This document shows, piece after piece, positions 8,103-15,824 of a stretch of DNA of 64,000 nt. A program made the translations under genes and the position numbers. A model generated the notes under the pieces. It did no database searches, had not been told where the DNA came from, and saw nothing but the letters and a program-made list of their open reading frames with translations. The DNA is from Wocania_A spongiicola (GTDB lineage Bacteria; Bacteroidota; Bacteroidia; Flavobacteriales; Flavobacteriaceae). Location of the stretch: assembly GCF_023502325.1 (NCBI RefSeq), contig NZ_JAMFLZ010000002.1:248001-312000 (forward strand), in the 5' to 3' direction. Numbering within the stretch: position 1 is the stretch's first letter; every line of letters starts with the position of its first letter.

Positions 8103-9527
8103 CTAATTATAGCTTCTTGGTGCTAAAAAGTTTACTGTAGTGGTTTCAATGAGTGTATCACCACTATATACATCAATGGTTAGTTTGTTTTTATCTCCTT
8201 TTAATTCGTTTTTATCAATTTCAATAAATAATGTACCTTCTGCTAAACCCTGTTCTGGTACTACAAAATTATTAGCTGCTGATACTAATTTAATTTCACC
8301 TTTATACTTTCTAAGTTTGAAGCTAATGTTCTCAATATTTTTTGATGTTTTATTAACTAATTTATAAGTGAAAACGTTGCTTATAATGGTACCTTCCTTA
8401 TGTTCGTATAATTGTCCTGGTAATCGTAATACCCTAGCTTCTATATCATTTCTTAATGATAACATACCAGCTAAAACTCCTATAAGAATTATAAGAACAG
8501 CGATATAACCTTTCATTCTGGCGGTAAGCTTAAACTTTTCTTTTTTCTCTATTTCATTTTCACTTGCATACCTAATTAATCCTTTTGGTAAATTAATGCT
8601 TTCCATAATGTGGTCGCATTCATCTATACAGGCCGTACAGTTTACACACTCTAATTGCGTACCGTTTCTAATATCAATATTTGTTGGGCATACATGTACA
8701 CATTGTAAGCAATCTATACAATCACCATGACCAAGTTCTTTTCGGTCTTCATTTTTTCTAAACTTTTTTCTACCACTTTCTCCTTCACCTCGCTTATGAT
8801 CGTAAGCTACAACTATTGATTTGTTGTCAAGTAGCACGCCTTGTAACCTTCCGTAAGGACAGGCAATAATACAGACTTGTTCTCTAAACCAGGCAAATAC
8901 AAAATAGAAAACTGCCGTAAAGATTATTAGAGGAAACATGGTGCCTAAATGCTCTAAAGGACCATCTGTAACATATTTTATAAGCTTGTCACTCCCAATT
9001 AAATATGCTAGAAATACATTAGCAATTAGAAAGGATATGACTAAAAATATAAACCATTTTAATAGGCGTTTTCTAATTTTCTCAGCATCCCATTTTTGCC
9101 TATCTAGTTTGCGTTGTTTGTTTCTGTCTCCATCAATCCAATATTCAATTCTGCGGAAAACCATTTCCATAAAAATGGTTTGTGGACAAATCCAGCCACA
9201 AAAAATACGCCCAAAGCTAACAGTAAAAAGCGCAATAAAAATAACACCTATAATCATTGAGATTACAAATAAGTGGAAATCTTGTGGCCAAAAAGGAAAA
9301 CTAAAAATGTTATAGCGGCGTTCTAAAATATTAAACATTAAGAACTGGTTGCCATTAATTTTTATAAATGGTGCAGCAAATAAAAAAACAAGCAAAATAT
9401 AACTTACTATTTTTCGCTTTTCATAATATTTACCACTTGGCTTTTTTGGATATACCCAAGCACGTTTGCCTTCTTCATTAATAGTGCCAATAGAGTCTCT
9501 AAACGATTCGTTTTCTGGTGCTTCCAA
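8103..9527 (-). CDS. ccoG: Cytochrome c oxidase accessory protein CcoG (FixG/RdxA)
   Basis: A 474-residue membrane iron-sulfur protein; CcoG reduces Cu(II) during cbb3 oxidase biogenesis. Several membrane helices are present. CGWICPQ (Cys110, 114) and CIIACPYGR (Cys219, 223) flank them, followed by two [4Fe-4S] ferredoxin motifs (Cys270, 273, 276, 280 and 294, 297, 300, 304). After the last helix (about 333-352) comes an Ig-like periplasmic domain. Length and domain order are normal. It is 167 bp downstream of ccoP, with a perfect 15-bp hairpin in the gap, so its expression may be partly uncoupled from ccoNOQP. Confidence 0.95.
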   Translation of the reverse strand: MEAPENESFRDSIGTINEEGKRAWVYPKKPSGKYYEKRKIVSYILLVFLFAAPFIKINGNQFLMFNILERRYNIFSFPFWPQDFHLFVISMIIGVIFIALFTVSFGRIFCGWICPQTIFMEMVFRRIEYWIDGDRNKQRKLDRQKWDAEKIRKRLLKWFIFLVISFLIANVFLAYLIGSDKLIKYVTDGPLEHLGTMFPLIIFTAVFYFVFAWFREQVCIIACPYGRLQGVLLDNKSIVVAYDHKRGEGESGRKKFRKNEDRKELGHGDCIDCLQCVHVCPTNIDIRNGTQLECVNCTACIDECDHIMESINLPKGLIRYASENEIEKKEKFKLTARMKGYIAVLIILIGVLAGMLSLRNDIEARVLRLPGQLYEHKEGTIISNVFTYKLVNKTSKNIENISFKLRKYKGEIKLVSAANNFVVPEQGLAEGTLFIEIDKNELKGDKNKLTIDVYSGDTLIETTTVNFLAPRSYN

Positions 9528-9651
9528 AGTGTTGTCTTTATTTTTTTTGTCATGCTAAGTAAAAATTTCACTCAACATATTTGTACCTAAAAAGAGATAT
9601 TAATATTTATTCTCTTTATTATACACTCCAACTGAAAATGTTTTACTTTTT

Positions 9652-9687
9652 TAATCTACAAGGTTTTTTTACAAACCTTGTAGATTA
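9652..9687. repeat. Perfect 15-bp inverted repeat (hairpin) between ccoP and ccoG
   Basis: TAATCTACAAGGTTT (9652-9666) and its exact complement (9673-9687) enclose a 6-base loop, starting 7 bp after the ccoP stop. On the minus (cco) transcript the hairpin is followed by an A-rich stretch rather than a U-run, so it is not a standard terminator. It could be a processing or stability element that sets ccoNOQP against ccoGH levels. Confidence 0.7.
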
Positions 9688-9694
9688 GTTGTAT

Positions 9695-10582
9695 TTACTC
9701 GTTAGTTGCTTCTTCTACCCATATATCACCTTCAGCTGCTTTTGGTTCTGCAGGTGTTGTACCTTGAAATTGTAATACATAGCTTGATACTTGAGCAATT
9801 TCGGCAGGTTTTAAACTTTGTTTCCAAGCAATCATTCCTTTACCATCACGACCGCCTTCAGATACTGTTTTAAAAACATTTTTGATACCACCTCCTAGTA
9901 TCCAATTCTCATCGGTTAGGTTTGGGCCAATACCACCTCCGCCGTCAGCTTTATGACAAGCTACACAATTGGTTTCGAAAATAGTTTGACCTGCTTTTAA
10001 ATCAGATGCTTCAGTTAATAATTCAACGGTATTAAAATCGACTAAGTCTTTAGCTGTTTTTTTATAATTTTCTATTGCAATTTTGGCCTCGGCATATTCG
10101 GTTTCTAATTCACTATATTGATTTTCGCCATTAAAAACGTGGAACCTAAGCAAATAAACCGCAGCAAATATTATTGAAATGTAAAAACTATATATCCACC
10201 AAGGAGGTAGGTTATTATCTAATTCTTTTATACCATCATAATTGTGGTCTAAAATAATTTCGTGTTCTTCTTTAATTGGCCTAGCTCCAACTAATTTTTT
10301 ATAAGTGTTTTTTATCCACTTAAATTCAGGTACTTTGCTTCTTTTGGCATCATACCTTGCTTTGCCTTCTTCGTCTAAGCTATGATATAAGATATTATCA
10401 ACAGAGGCAACTATGGCTTCAATGGCTATAAGAACTAACAATACTAATAACAAAAATAATAATACTATTGGTTGTTCTATAAATGCTGGCTTATCACCAG
10501 AATCTACAAAATATTCTACTAGTCCGAAGATGATAAAGAATACAATAGGTACTCTTACCCAAGATGGAATTAAATTTCTCAT
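9695..10582 (-). CDS. ccoP: cbb3-type cytochrome c oxidase subunit III (CcoP), single-haem form
   Basis: CcoP passes electrons from soluble cytochrome c to the oxidase core. The 295-residue protein has N-terminal hydrophobic segments (about 11-25 and 38-60) and a FixP N-terminal segment (LDNNLPPWW, 121-129) followed by a membrane helix. One class I cytochrome c domain follows, with a single CVACH haem site (Cys206, Cys209, His210) and a likely axial Met250. Proteobacterial CcoP normally has two CxxCH motifs; only one is present here. Its start overlaps the ccoQ stop by 4 bp, indicating translational coupling. Confidence 0.92.
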   Translation of the reverse strand: MRNLIPSWVRVPIVFFIIFGLVEYFVDSGDKPAFIEQPIVLLFLLLVLLVLIAIEAIVASVDNILYHSLDEEGKARYDAKRSKVPEFKWIKNTYKKLVGARPIKEEHEIILDHNYDGIKELDNNLPPWWIYSFYISIIFAAVYLLRFHVFNGENQYSELETEYAEAKIAIENYKKTAKDLVDFNTVELLTEASDLKAGQTIFETNCVACHKADGGGGIGPNLTDENWILGGGIKNVFKTVSEGGRDGKGMIAWKQSLKPAEIAQVSSYVLQFQGTTPAEPKAAEGDIWVEEATNE

Positions 10583-10764
10583 AACTCTGTTTGATTTTGG
10601 TTGTCTAATGGTATGTTACTTACTGTTTTTATATAGTCTTTTTTAGCCGTGAAAACCCACCAAAACAGAACTACAAAAAAGATGAAGAATATGAGTAATG
10701 AAATAATTGGGTATATCTCGATACCTGTGATGCTCTCCATATGGTTTTTTACAAATTTTAGCAT
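10579..10764 (-). CDS. ccoQ: CcoQ/FixQ-like small oxidase subunit
   Basis: A 61-residue protein with one membrane helix (about 18-40, ending in the FWWVFTAKKDY pattern typical of CcoQ). CcoQ stabilises the CcoNOP complex. It overlaps ccoP by 4 bp and starts 4 bp after the ccoNO stop. The first methionine at 10764 is used; an internal ATG (residue 9) is possible. Confidence 0.85.
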   Translation of the reverse strand: MLKFVKNHMESITGIEIYPIISLLIFFIFFVVLFWWVFTAKKDYIKTVSNIPLDNQNQTEL

Positions 10765-10768
10765 GATT

Positions 10769-12952
10769 TTAGTTTTGAGCGGTTTCTAAATTATTTACTT
10801 TAATATCGGTTCCTAATCGTTGTAAATAAGAAATAATTGCTACAATTTCACGATTACGCATCTCAACAAAATTTGCACCTCCAGCAGTTTTATCTGCTTC
10901 GTAAGTTTCTGCGAAATCGGGATCGCTATATAAGTTTTCCTCTATTTGAGTACCTTGATCTAGCATGGCCTTTTGAGCATTTGCAATATCTTCATCAGTG
11001 TATGGAACACCTAAGGATACCATGGCTTTCATTTTAGCTTCAGTTTGAGACTTATCTAATTCATTGCGAACTAACCATTGATATGCTGGCATAATAGAAC
11101 CTGATGAGGTACTTTGAGGATCATACATATGATTTAAGTGCCAATTGTCAGAATATTTTCCACCTACACGATGTAAATCTGGGCCTGTACGTTTGCTTCC
11201 CCAAAGAAAAGGATGGTCGTACACATATTCACCAGCTTTTGAATATTCTCCATAGCGTTCTACTTCACTTCTAAAAGGCCTAATCATTTGTGAATGACAT
11301 CCAACACAGCCTTCTCGAATATAAATGTCGCGACCTTCTAGTTCTAAAGGTGTATAAGGTTGTACACTACTTATTGTTGGTATATTAGATTTTACCATTA
11401 TAGTTGGAACAATTTGTACAATACCTCCTATTAAAATAGCTACAGTTGCTAATATTGTTAATTGAACTGGTTTTCTTTCTAACCATGTATGCCATCCTTC
11501 ATTAGCTGTACGACGTTTTGAAACGTTTTGTAAAGCTGGAGCTTCAGCTAATTCATCTGACACCTTACTACCATTTTTAATAGTTACAATGATGTTGTAA
11601 ACAAGAATTAACATTCCTACAATAAAAAGCGTTCCGCCTATAGCACGCATCCAATACATTGGAATAATTTCAGTAACTGTTTCTAAAAAGTTACCATAAG
11701 TTAATGTGCCATCAGGGTTGAATTGTTTCCACATACTAGCTTGAGTAAATCCAGCAACGTACATTGGTAAAGCATACATAATAATACCTAAGGTTCCAAT
11801 CCAGAAGTGCAAGTTTGCTAATCCTACAGAGTATAATTTTGTTTTAAATAACTTTGGTACTAGGTAGTATATCATTCCAAAAGTTAAAAAGCCGTTCCAA
11901 GCTAAAGCACCAACGTGTACGTGTGCAATAATCCAGTCTGTAAAGTGGCCTATGGCATTTACGTTTTTAAGAGATAGCATTGGGCCCTCAAAGGTTGCCA
12001 TACCATAACCAGTAATAGCAACTACCATGAATTTTAAAACAGGGTCTGTTCTAACTTTGTCCCATGCACCACGAAGCGTTAATAGTCCATTTATCATCCC
12101 TCCCCAAGAAGGCATTAATAACATTACAGAAAATGCAACACCAAGGTTTTGTGCCCATTCTGGTAATGCTGTGTATAAAAGGTGATGAGGTCCAGCCCAA
12201 ATATATATAAAAATTAATGACCAAAAGTGAACAATCGATAACCTGTAAGAGTACACGGGTCTGTTTGCTGCTTTAGGCACAAAGTAATACATCAACCCTA
12301 AAAATGGAGTTGTTAAGAAAAATGCAACTGCATTATGGCCGTACCACCATTGAACTAAAGCATCCTGTACACCTGCGTATACTGAATAGCTTTTCATGGC
12401 ACTAACAGGCATTTCTAAACTATTAAAAATATGAAGTACTGCAACAGTTACAAATGTGGCAATATAAAACCAAATAGCTACATATAAATGGCGTTGTCTT
12501 CTTTTTAGAATAGTACCAATTAAATTCCAACCAAACACCACCCAAATGAGTGCAATGGCAATATCAAAAGGCCATTCTAATTCGGCATATTCTTTTGATG
12601 TAGTATAGCCTAAAGGTAATGTAATTGCAGCCCCTACAATAATAAGTTGCCAGCCCCAAAAGTTAATTTTACTTAATGCATCGCTAAACATTCTGGCTTT
12701 AAGTAAACGTTGAGAGGAATAATAAACACCTGCAAAAATTGCATTACCAACAAAGGCAAAAATAACAGCATTGGTGTGTAATGGTCTTAAGCGTCCAAAA
12801 CTTAACCATGAAATACCATCGGTTAAGTTAGGGAATAAGAACATAAAGGCTAGTAGTAAGCCTACTAGCATACCTACAACTCCCCAAAGCATGGTAGCAT
12901 AGAGGAAATTTTTAACGATTTTGTTATCGTAGTGAAACTGTTGTACTTCCAT
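10769..12952 (-). CDS. ccoNO: Fused cbb3-type cytochrome c oxidase subunits I and II (CcoN-CcoO)
   Basis: Catalytic core of the high-affinity cbb3 oxidase, reducing O2 to water and pumping protons. Of 727 residues, about 1-470 form the multi-helix haem-copper subunit I. It contains a HTNAVIFAFVGN segment with the low-spin haem ligand, a WWYGHNAVAFFLTTPF segment for CuB, and a HAHVGALAWNGF segment with further haem ligands. About 500-727 is the CcoO cytochrome c part with CVGCH (549-553) and the SQMIRPF motif. In Proteobacteria these are two genes; the single-chain fusion is typical of Bacteroidota. The gene lies 5 bp after ccoS and 4 bp before ccoQ. Confidence 0.96.
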   Translation of the reverse strand: MEVQQFHYDNKIVKNFLYATMLWGVVGMLVGLLLAFMFLFPNLTDGISWLSFGRLRPLHTNAVIFAFVGNAIFAGVYYSSQRLLKARMFSDALSKINFWGWQLIIVGAAITLPLGYTTSKEYAELEWPFDIAIALIWVVFGWNLIGTILKRRQRHLYVAIWFYIATFVTVAVLHIFNSLEMPVSAMKSYSVYAGVQDALVQWWYGHNAVAFFLTTPFLGLMYYFVPKAANRPVYSYRLSIVHFWSLIFIYIWAGPHHLLYTALPEWAQNLGVAFSVMLLMPSWGGMINGLLTLRGAWDKVRTDPVLKFMVVAITGYGMATFEGPMLSLKNVNAIGHFTDWIIAHVHVGALAWNGFLTFGMIYYLVPKLFKTKLYSVGLANLHFWIGTLGIIMYALPMYVAGFTQASMWKQFNPDGTLTYGNFLETVTEIIPMYWMRAIGGTLFIVGMLILVYNIIVTIKNGSKVSDELAEAPALQNVSKRRTANEGWHTWLERKPVQLTILATVAILIGGIVQIVPTIMVKSNIPTISSVQPYTPLELEGRDIYIREGCVGCHSQMIRPFRSEVERYGEYSKAGEYVYDHPFLWGSKRTGPDLHRVGGKYSDNWHLNHMYDPQSTSSGSIMPAYQWLVRNELDKSQTEAKMKAMVSLGVPYTDEDIANAQKAMLDQGTQIEENLYSDPDFAETYEADKTAGGANFVEMRNREIVAIISYLQRLGTDIKVNNLETAQN

Positions 12953-12957
12953 AATAA

Positions 12958-13146
12958 TTAATTGGTCTTTTTAGTTTTTAATGATGGTTTTGATTGTTCT
13001 TTGATAAGTTCGTCTTCAAAAAGCATACGAACAGAAGGTGTATAGCTGTCATCAAACTGTCCTTTTTTTACGGCATATATAAAAGCAATAAAAAAGCCAA
13101 TGGCAACAATAATGCTGATACTTAATAAAATATATATAACACTCAT
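12958..13146 (-). CDS. ccoS: cbb3-type oxidase assembly protein CcoS
   Basis: A 62-residue protein with one N-terminal membrane helix (about 3-26) and a short charged tail. The AIGFFIAFIYAVKKGQFDD segment matches CcoS, whose hallmark is a helix followed by a conserved KxGQFDD stretch. CcoS is needed for cofactor insertion (haem b and CuB) into CcoN. It is the first gene of the ccoSNOQP transcript, whose FNR-type promoter lies directly upstream. Confidence 0.92.
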   Translation of the reverse strand: MSVIYILLSISIIVAIGFFIAFIYAVKKGQFDDSYTPSVRMLFEDELIKEQSKPSLKTKKTN

Positions 13147-13166
13147 ACCTATTTGAAGTTATGGTT

Positions 13167-13174
13167 CAAAATTA
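13167..13174 (-). promoter_or_regulatory. -7 box of the ccoS-NOQP promoter
   Basis: The minus strand reads TAATTTTG, a full match to TAnnTTTG. The predicted start is near 13163, 17 nt before the ccoS ATG. The FNR-type box lies 33 bp upstream, centre to centre. Confidence 0.6.
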
Positions 13175-13196
13175 CTTTCATATGCTTTTATAAAAC

Positions 13197-13210
13197 ATGA
13201 TTTTTGTCAT
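13197..13210. promoter_or_regulatory. FNR-type box upstream of ccoS
   Basis: ATGATTTTTGTCAT, extended by C/G to a 16-bp imperfect palindrome with TGAT and GTCA half-sites. Its centre (13203.5) is 33 bp from the -7 box centre (13170.5), near -40.5. This is the same geometry as at hemN and fixI. Confidence 0.7.
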
Positions 13211-13232
13211 GTTTCATTTGTTTTTTCTTTTT

Positions 13233-13314
13233 GGCGTTACCCTATTGGGTCGGGCTTTCCGCTATATCTTTTTTTCGTGCCTTAAAAAAGGATGCTGCTG
13301 CAATCCCTAACGCA
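13233..13314 (+). repeat. Structured intergenic repeat, copy A
   Basis: An element of about 82 bp bounded by GCGTTA (13234-13239) and its complement TAACGC (13308-13313). Inside are a hairpin ACCC-tatt-GGGT (13239-13250), the block GGGTCGGGCTTTC, a central hairpin made of a T-run and an A-run (about 13268-13291), and the end block CAATCCCTAACGCA. The same end blocks occur in copy B at 36967-37049, with a different central hairpin. It lies between the fixI stop and the cco promoter. Confidence 0.75.
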
Positions 13315-13341
13315 CCCATTTGCAAAATTTAGTTATCATTT

Positions 13342-15717
13342 CTATTTTAAATTCCTTCCTAAAACATTTGTAGTAATAGTTGTAAATACTACAATACTTA
13401 TTGAGCTTAAGGGCATTAAAATTGCAGCGACAACAGGGGCTAATTGCCCTGTTACCGCAAAATAAAGTCCAATAATGTTATAAATGAATGATAATAGGAA
13501 GCTCCATTTTATAATTTTTATAGCTGATTTAGAAACCTTTATATAATTAAATAATTGGTTAAATTTTGAAGCATCCAAAATGGCATCACAAGCAGGAGAA
13601 AACACATTCACGTTTTCTGAAATAGCAATACCTACGTTGCTTTGTGCTAATGCACCGGCATCATTCAATCCGTCACCAATCATTAACACATGTGCTCCTT
13701 CTGATTGATGGTATTTTATATATTCAAGCTTGTCTTCAGGTTTTTGATTGAATAGTAACTTGGTTTTTGTTGGTAATAATTTGGTTAAATTTTCTTTTTC
13801 ACCTGAATTATCCCCAGAAAGAATAACTAAATCATATTCCTTCTTTAATGCATTGAATAATTGAGATAAGCCTTTTCTATAGGCATTATAGAAGGTAAAT
13901 TTCCCTTTATATTGTTTATTACTGCTAACATGTACGGTTGTATTTAACGTAGCTGTATCATTTGTATAGCCTACAAAAGAAGCAGAGCCTACTTTTATAT
14001 GCTCTTCTTTGTGTTGTGCTTCAATACCCTCACCTAAATGCTCTTCAAAAGCATCTAACGAAACAATATTATGTTCACTTAAAAGGTTATATAGCGACCT
14101 GCTTAAAGGATGATTAGAACCTCTTAATGTGCTTTTTAAAAGAGACTCTTCTTTTAAAGAAAGTTTTATTCCTTCATAGTTAATAGAGGTTTCCTTATTT
14201 GCTGTTATAGTGCCAGTTTTGTCAAAAATTATGGTATTTATTTTTGCTAGCTGTTCAATTACACTAGCATTTTTTAAGTAAAATTTTTTCTTACCTAAAA
14301 TGCGCAGAATATTTCCGAAAGTAAATGGAGCAGAAAGCGCAATAGCACATGGGCAGGCAATAATTAAAACAGATGTAAAGACATTTAACGCTTTACTAGA
14401 ATCATAAATTAACCAATACGAAGTAGCTATTATAGCTATTGTTAAAATGATAATTGTAAAACGCTTACTAATGCTGTTAGTTATGTTTGTAAATGCTAAT
14501 TCTTTATTAGTCTTAAAAACATCGTTGCTCCATAGCTGAGTTAAATAACTTTGCTCTACAGATTTTAAAACATCAACTTCAATAGTGCCGTTAAGTTGTT
14601 TGCCACCAGCAAAAAGTTTATCACCAGATTGTTTAGAAACCGTTTTAGATTCACCAGTAACAAAGCTATAATCTATTCGAGCTTTACCTTTAATTAATAT
14701 ACAATCAACAGGAATTAATTCTTCGTTTCTAATAAGTAGTTTATCTCCTTTTTTTATATCGTAAACTTGGACGGACTCTTCCTTCTTATCGGCATTTATT
14801 TTTGTAATTCCGATAGGAAAGTAAGATTTATAATCACGTTCAAAAGATAGAAATGAATAGGTTTTTTGCTGAAAAAATTTACCAAGTAGTAAAAAGAAAA
14901 TTAAGCCAGTTAAGCTATCAAAAAAGCCTGTGCCAATGTTAAATGTTATTTCAAAAGAACTTCTTAAAAACAATACTAATACCCCAAGTACTATAGGAAC
15001 GTCTATGTTCAAAATTTTAGAACGAAGTCCTTTATAAGCCGAAATAAAATAATCTTGTGCAGAATAAAAAACAACAGGTAAAGAAAAAGCAAACATAAGC
15101 CACCTAAAAACTGGAGCATATTGTTCAATCCAAAACCCACTTACTTGAAAATACTCAGGAAAAGAAAGAAACATTACATTTCCAAAGGCAAAACCTGCAA
15201 CGCCAAGTTTATAAATAAGTGACCTATCAATCTGTTTTTTACCAATGCTATAATCGTCTAAGCTTATATACGGTTCATAGCCAATACTGCTTAACAACGT
15301 TACTAGGCTTTTTAGTGTAAACGTTTTAGTGTTGTATGTAACTCTAACTGTCTTTTTCCCAAAGTTGACTATAGATGAGCTTATAGAAGCATTCAGTTTA
15401 TTTAAATTTTCAAGAATCCAAATACAAGAACTACAGTGAACATTCGGGATGTATAAGTTTATAATTTGTATTTCATCATCATTAAACTCTAATAGTTGCT
15501 CTACAATTTTTTTGTTTTCTAAAAAATTGTATTTCCCTTCTATTTCTTTAGGCGTTGTACCAGGTGATTCTTGTAAATCATAGTAGCAAGTTAAATCGTT
15601 TGTAGAGAAAATTTCGTAAACAGTTTTACAACCATTACAACAAAAGGGTTTATCATCAAATGTGATTTTTGAAGAAGTAGAATCTAAACCACAATGAAAA
15701 CATGTGTTTTTATTCAT
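13342..15717 (-). CDS. ccoI: Copper-translocating P-type ATPase FixI/CcoI
   Basis: A P1B-type ATPase that exports copper across the inner membrane for cbb3 oxidase assembly. From the ATG at 15717 it has 791 residues. The order is an N-terminal Cys-rich metal-binding segment (CFHCG, CCNGC), an HMA domain with HCSSC, membrane helices, the SFVTGES actuator motif, the intramembrane CPCAIAL ion-binding motif, the phosphorylation site DKTGT, the HPLSR motif and GDGLNDAGAL. The open frame reaches 15753, but the predicted -7 box (15744-15751) overlaps those extra codons, so 15717 is the better start. It lies divergent from the fnr-like gene and upstream of the cco operon. Confidence 0.93.
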   Translation of the reverse strand: MNKNTCFHCGLDSTSSKITFDDKPFCCNGCKTVYEIFSTNDLTCYYDLQESPGTTPKEIEGKYNFLENKKIVEQLLEFNDDEIQIINLYIPNVHCSSCIWILENLNKLNASISSSIVNFGKKTVRVTYNTKTFTLKSLVTLLSSIGYEPYISLDDYSIGKKQIDRSLIYKLGVAGFAFGNVMFLSFPEYFQVSGFWIEQYAPVFRWLMFAFSLPVVFYSAQDYFISAYKGLRSKILNIDVPIVLGVLVLFLRSSFEITFNIGTGFFDSLTGLIFFLLLGKFFQQKTYSFLSFERDYKSYFPIGITKINADKKEESVQVYDIKKGDKLLIRNEELIPVDCILIKGKARIDYSFVTGESKTVSKQSGDKLFAGGKQLNGTIEVDVLKSVEQSYLTQLWSNDVFKTNKELAFTNITNSISKRFTIIILTIAIIATSYWLIYDSSKALNVFTSVLIIACPCAIALSAPFTFGNILRILGKKKFYLKNASVIEQLAKINTIIFDKTGTITANKETSINYEGIKLSLKEESLLKSTLRGSNHPLSRSLYNLLSEHNIVSLDAFEEHLGEGIEAQHKEEHIKVGSASFVGYTNDTATLNTTVHVSSNKQYKGKFTFYNAYRKGLSQLFNALKKEYDLVILSGDNSGEKENLTKLLPTKTKLLFNQKPEDKLEYIKYHQSEGAHVLMIGDGLNDAGALAQSNVGIAISENVNVFSPACDAILDASKFNQLFNYIKVSKSAIKIIKWSFLLSFIYNIIGLYFAVTGQLAPVVAAILMPLSSISIVVFTTITTNVLGRNLK

Positions 15718-15743
15718 TATTATTTGCTCATTTATACCTGTAA

Positions 15744-15751
15744 CAAAAGTC
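15744..15751 (-). promoter_or_regulatory. -7 box of the fixI/ccoI promoter
   Basis: The minus strand reads GACTTTTG, matching TAnnTTTG at 5 of 6 fixed positions. It is exactly 33 bp (centre to centre) from the FNR-type box at 15774-15787, as in the hemN and ccoS promoters. The start would be near 15740, giving a leader of about 23 nt to the ATG at 15717. Confidence 0.5.
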
Positions 15752-15773
15752 ACAAATGATGTCCTTTTAAAAT

Positions 15774-15787
15774 ATGATATTTGTCAT
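15774..15787. promoter_or_regulatory. FNR-type box between fixI and the fnr-like gene
   Basis: ATGATATTTGTCAT, a near-palindrome with TGAT/GTCA half-sites. For fixI it sits at about -40.5 (activating position). For the divergent regulator gene it would lie near -26, over the promoter spacer, if the weak box TATTTTTA (15796-15803) is used. That would suit autorepression (inference). Confidence 0.68.
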
Positions 15788-15824
15788 GTTTTATTTATTT
15801 TTACAAAACCACCAATTATTAGTT

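Noticed and set aside
8938..9315. Plus-strand frame of 125 codons inside ccoG
   Set aside because: Antisense to a well-supported membrane protein; hydrophobic composition is a by-product of the opposite strand.
9541..9556. TTTTGTCATG near the ccoG start as a fourth FNR-type box
   Set aside because: Only one half-site is present; the other arm does not match and no -7 box lies at 33 bp.
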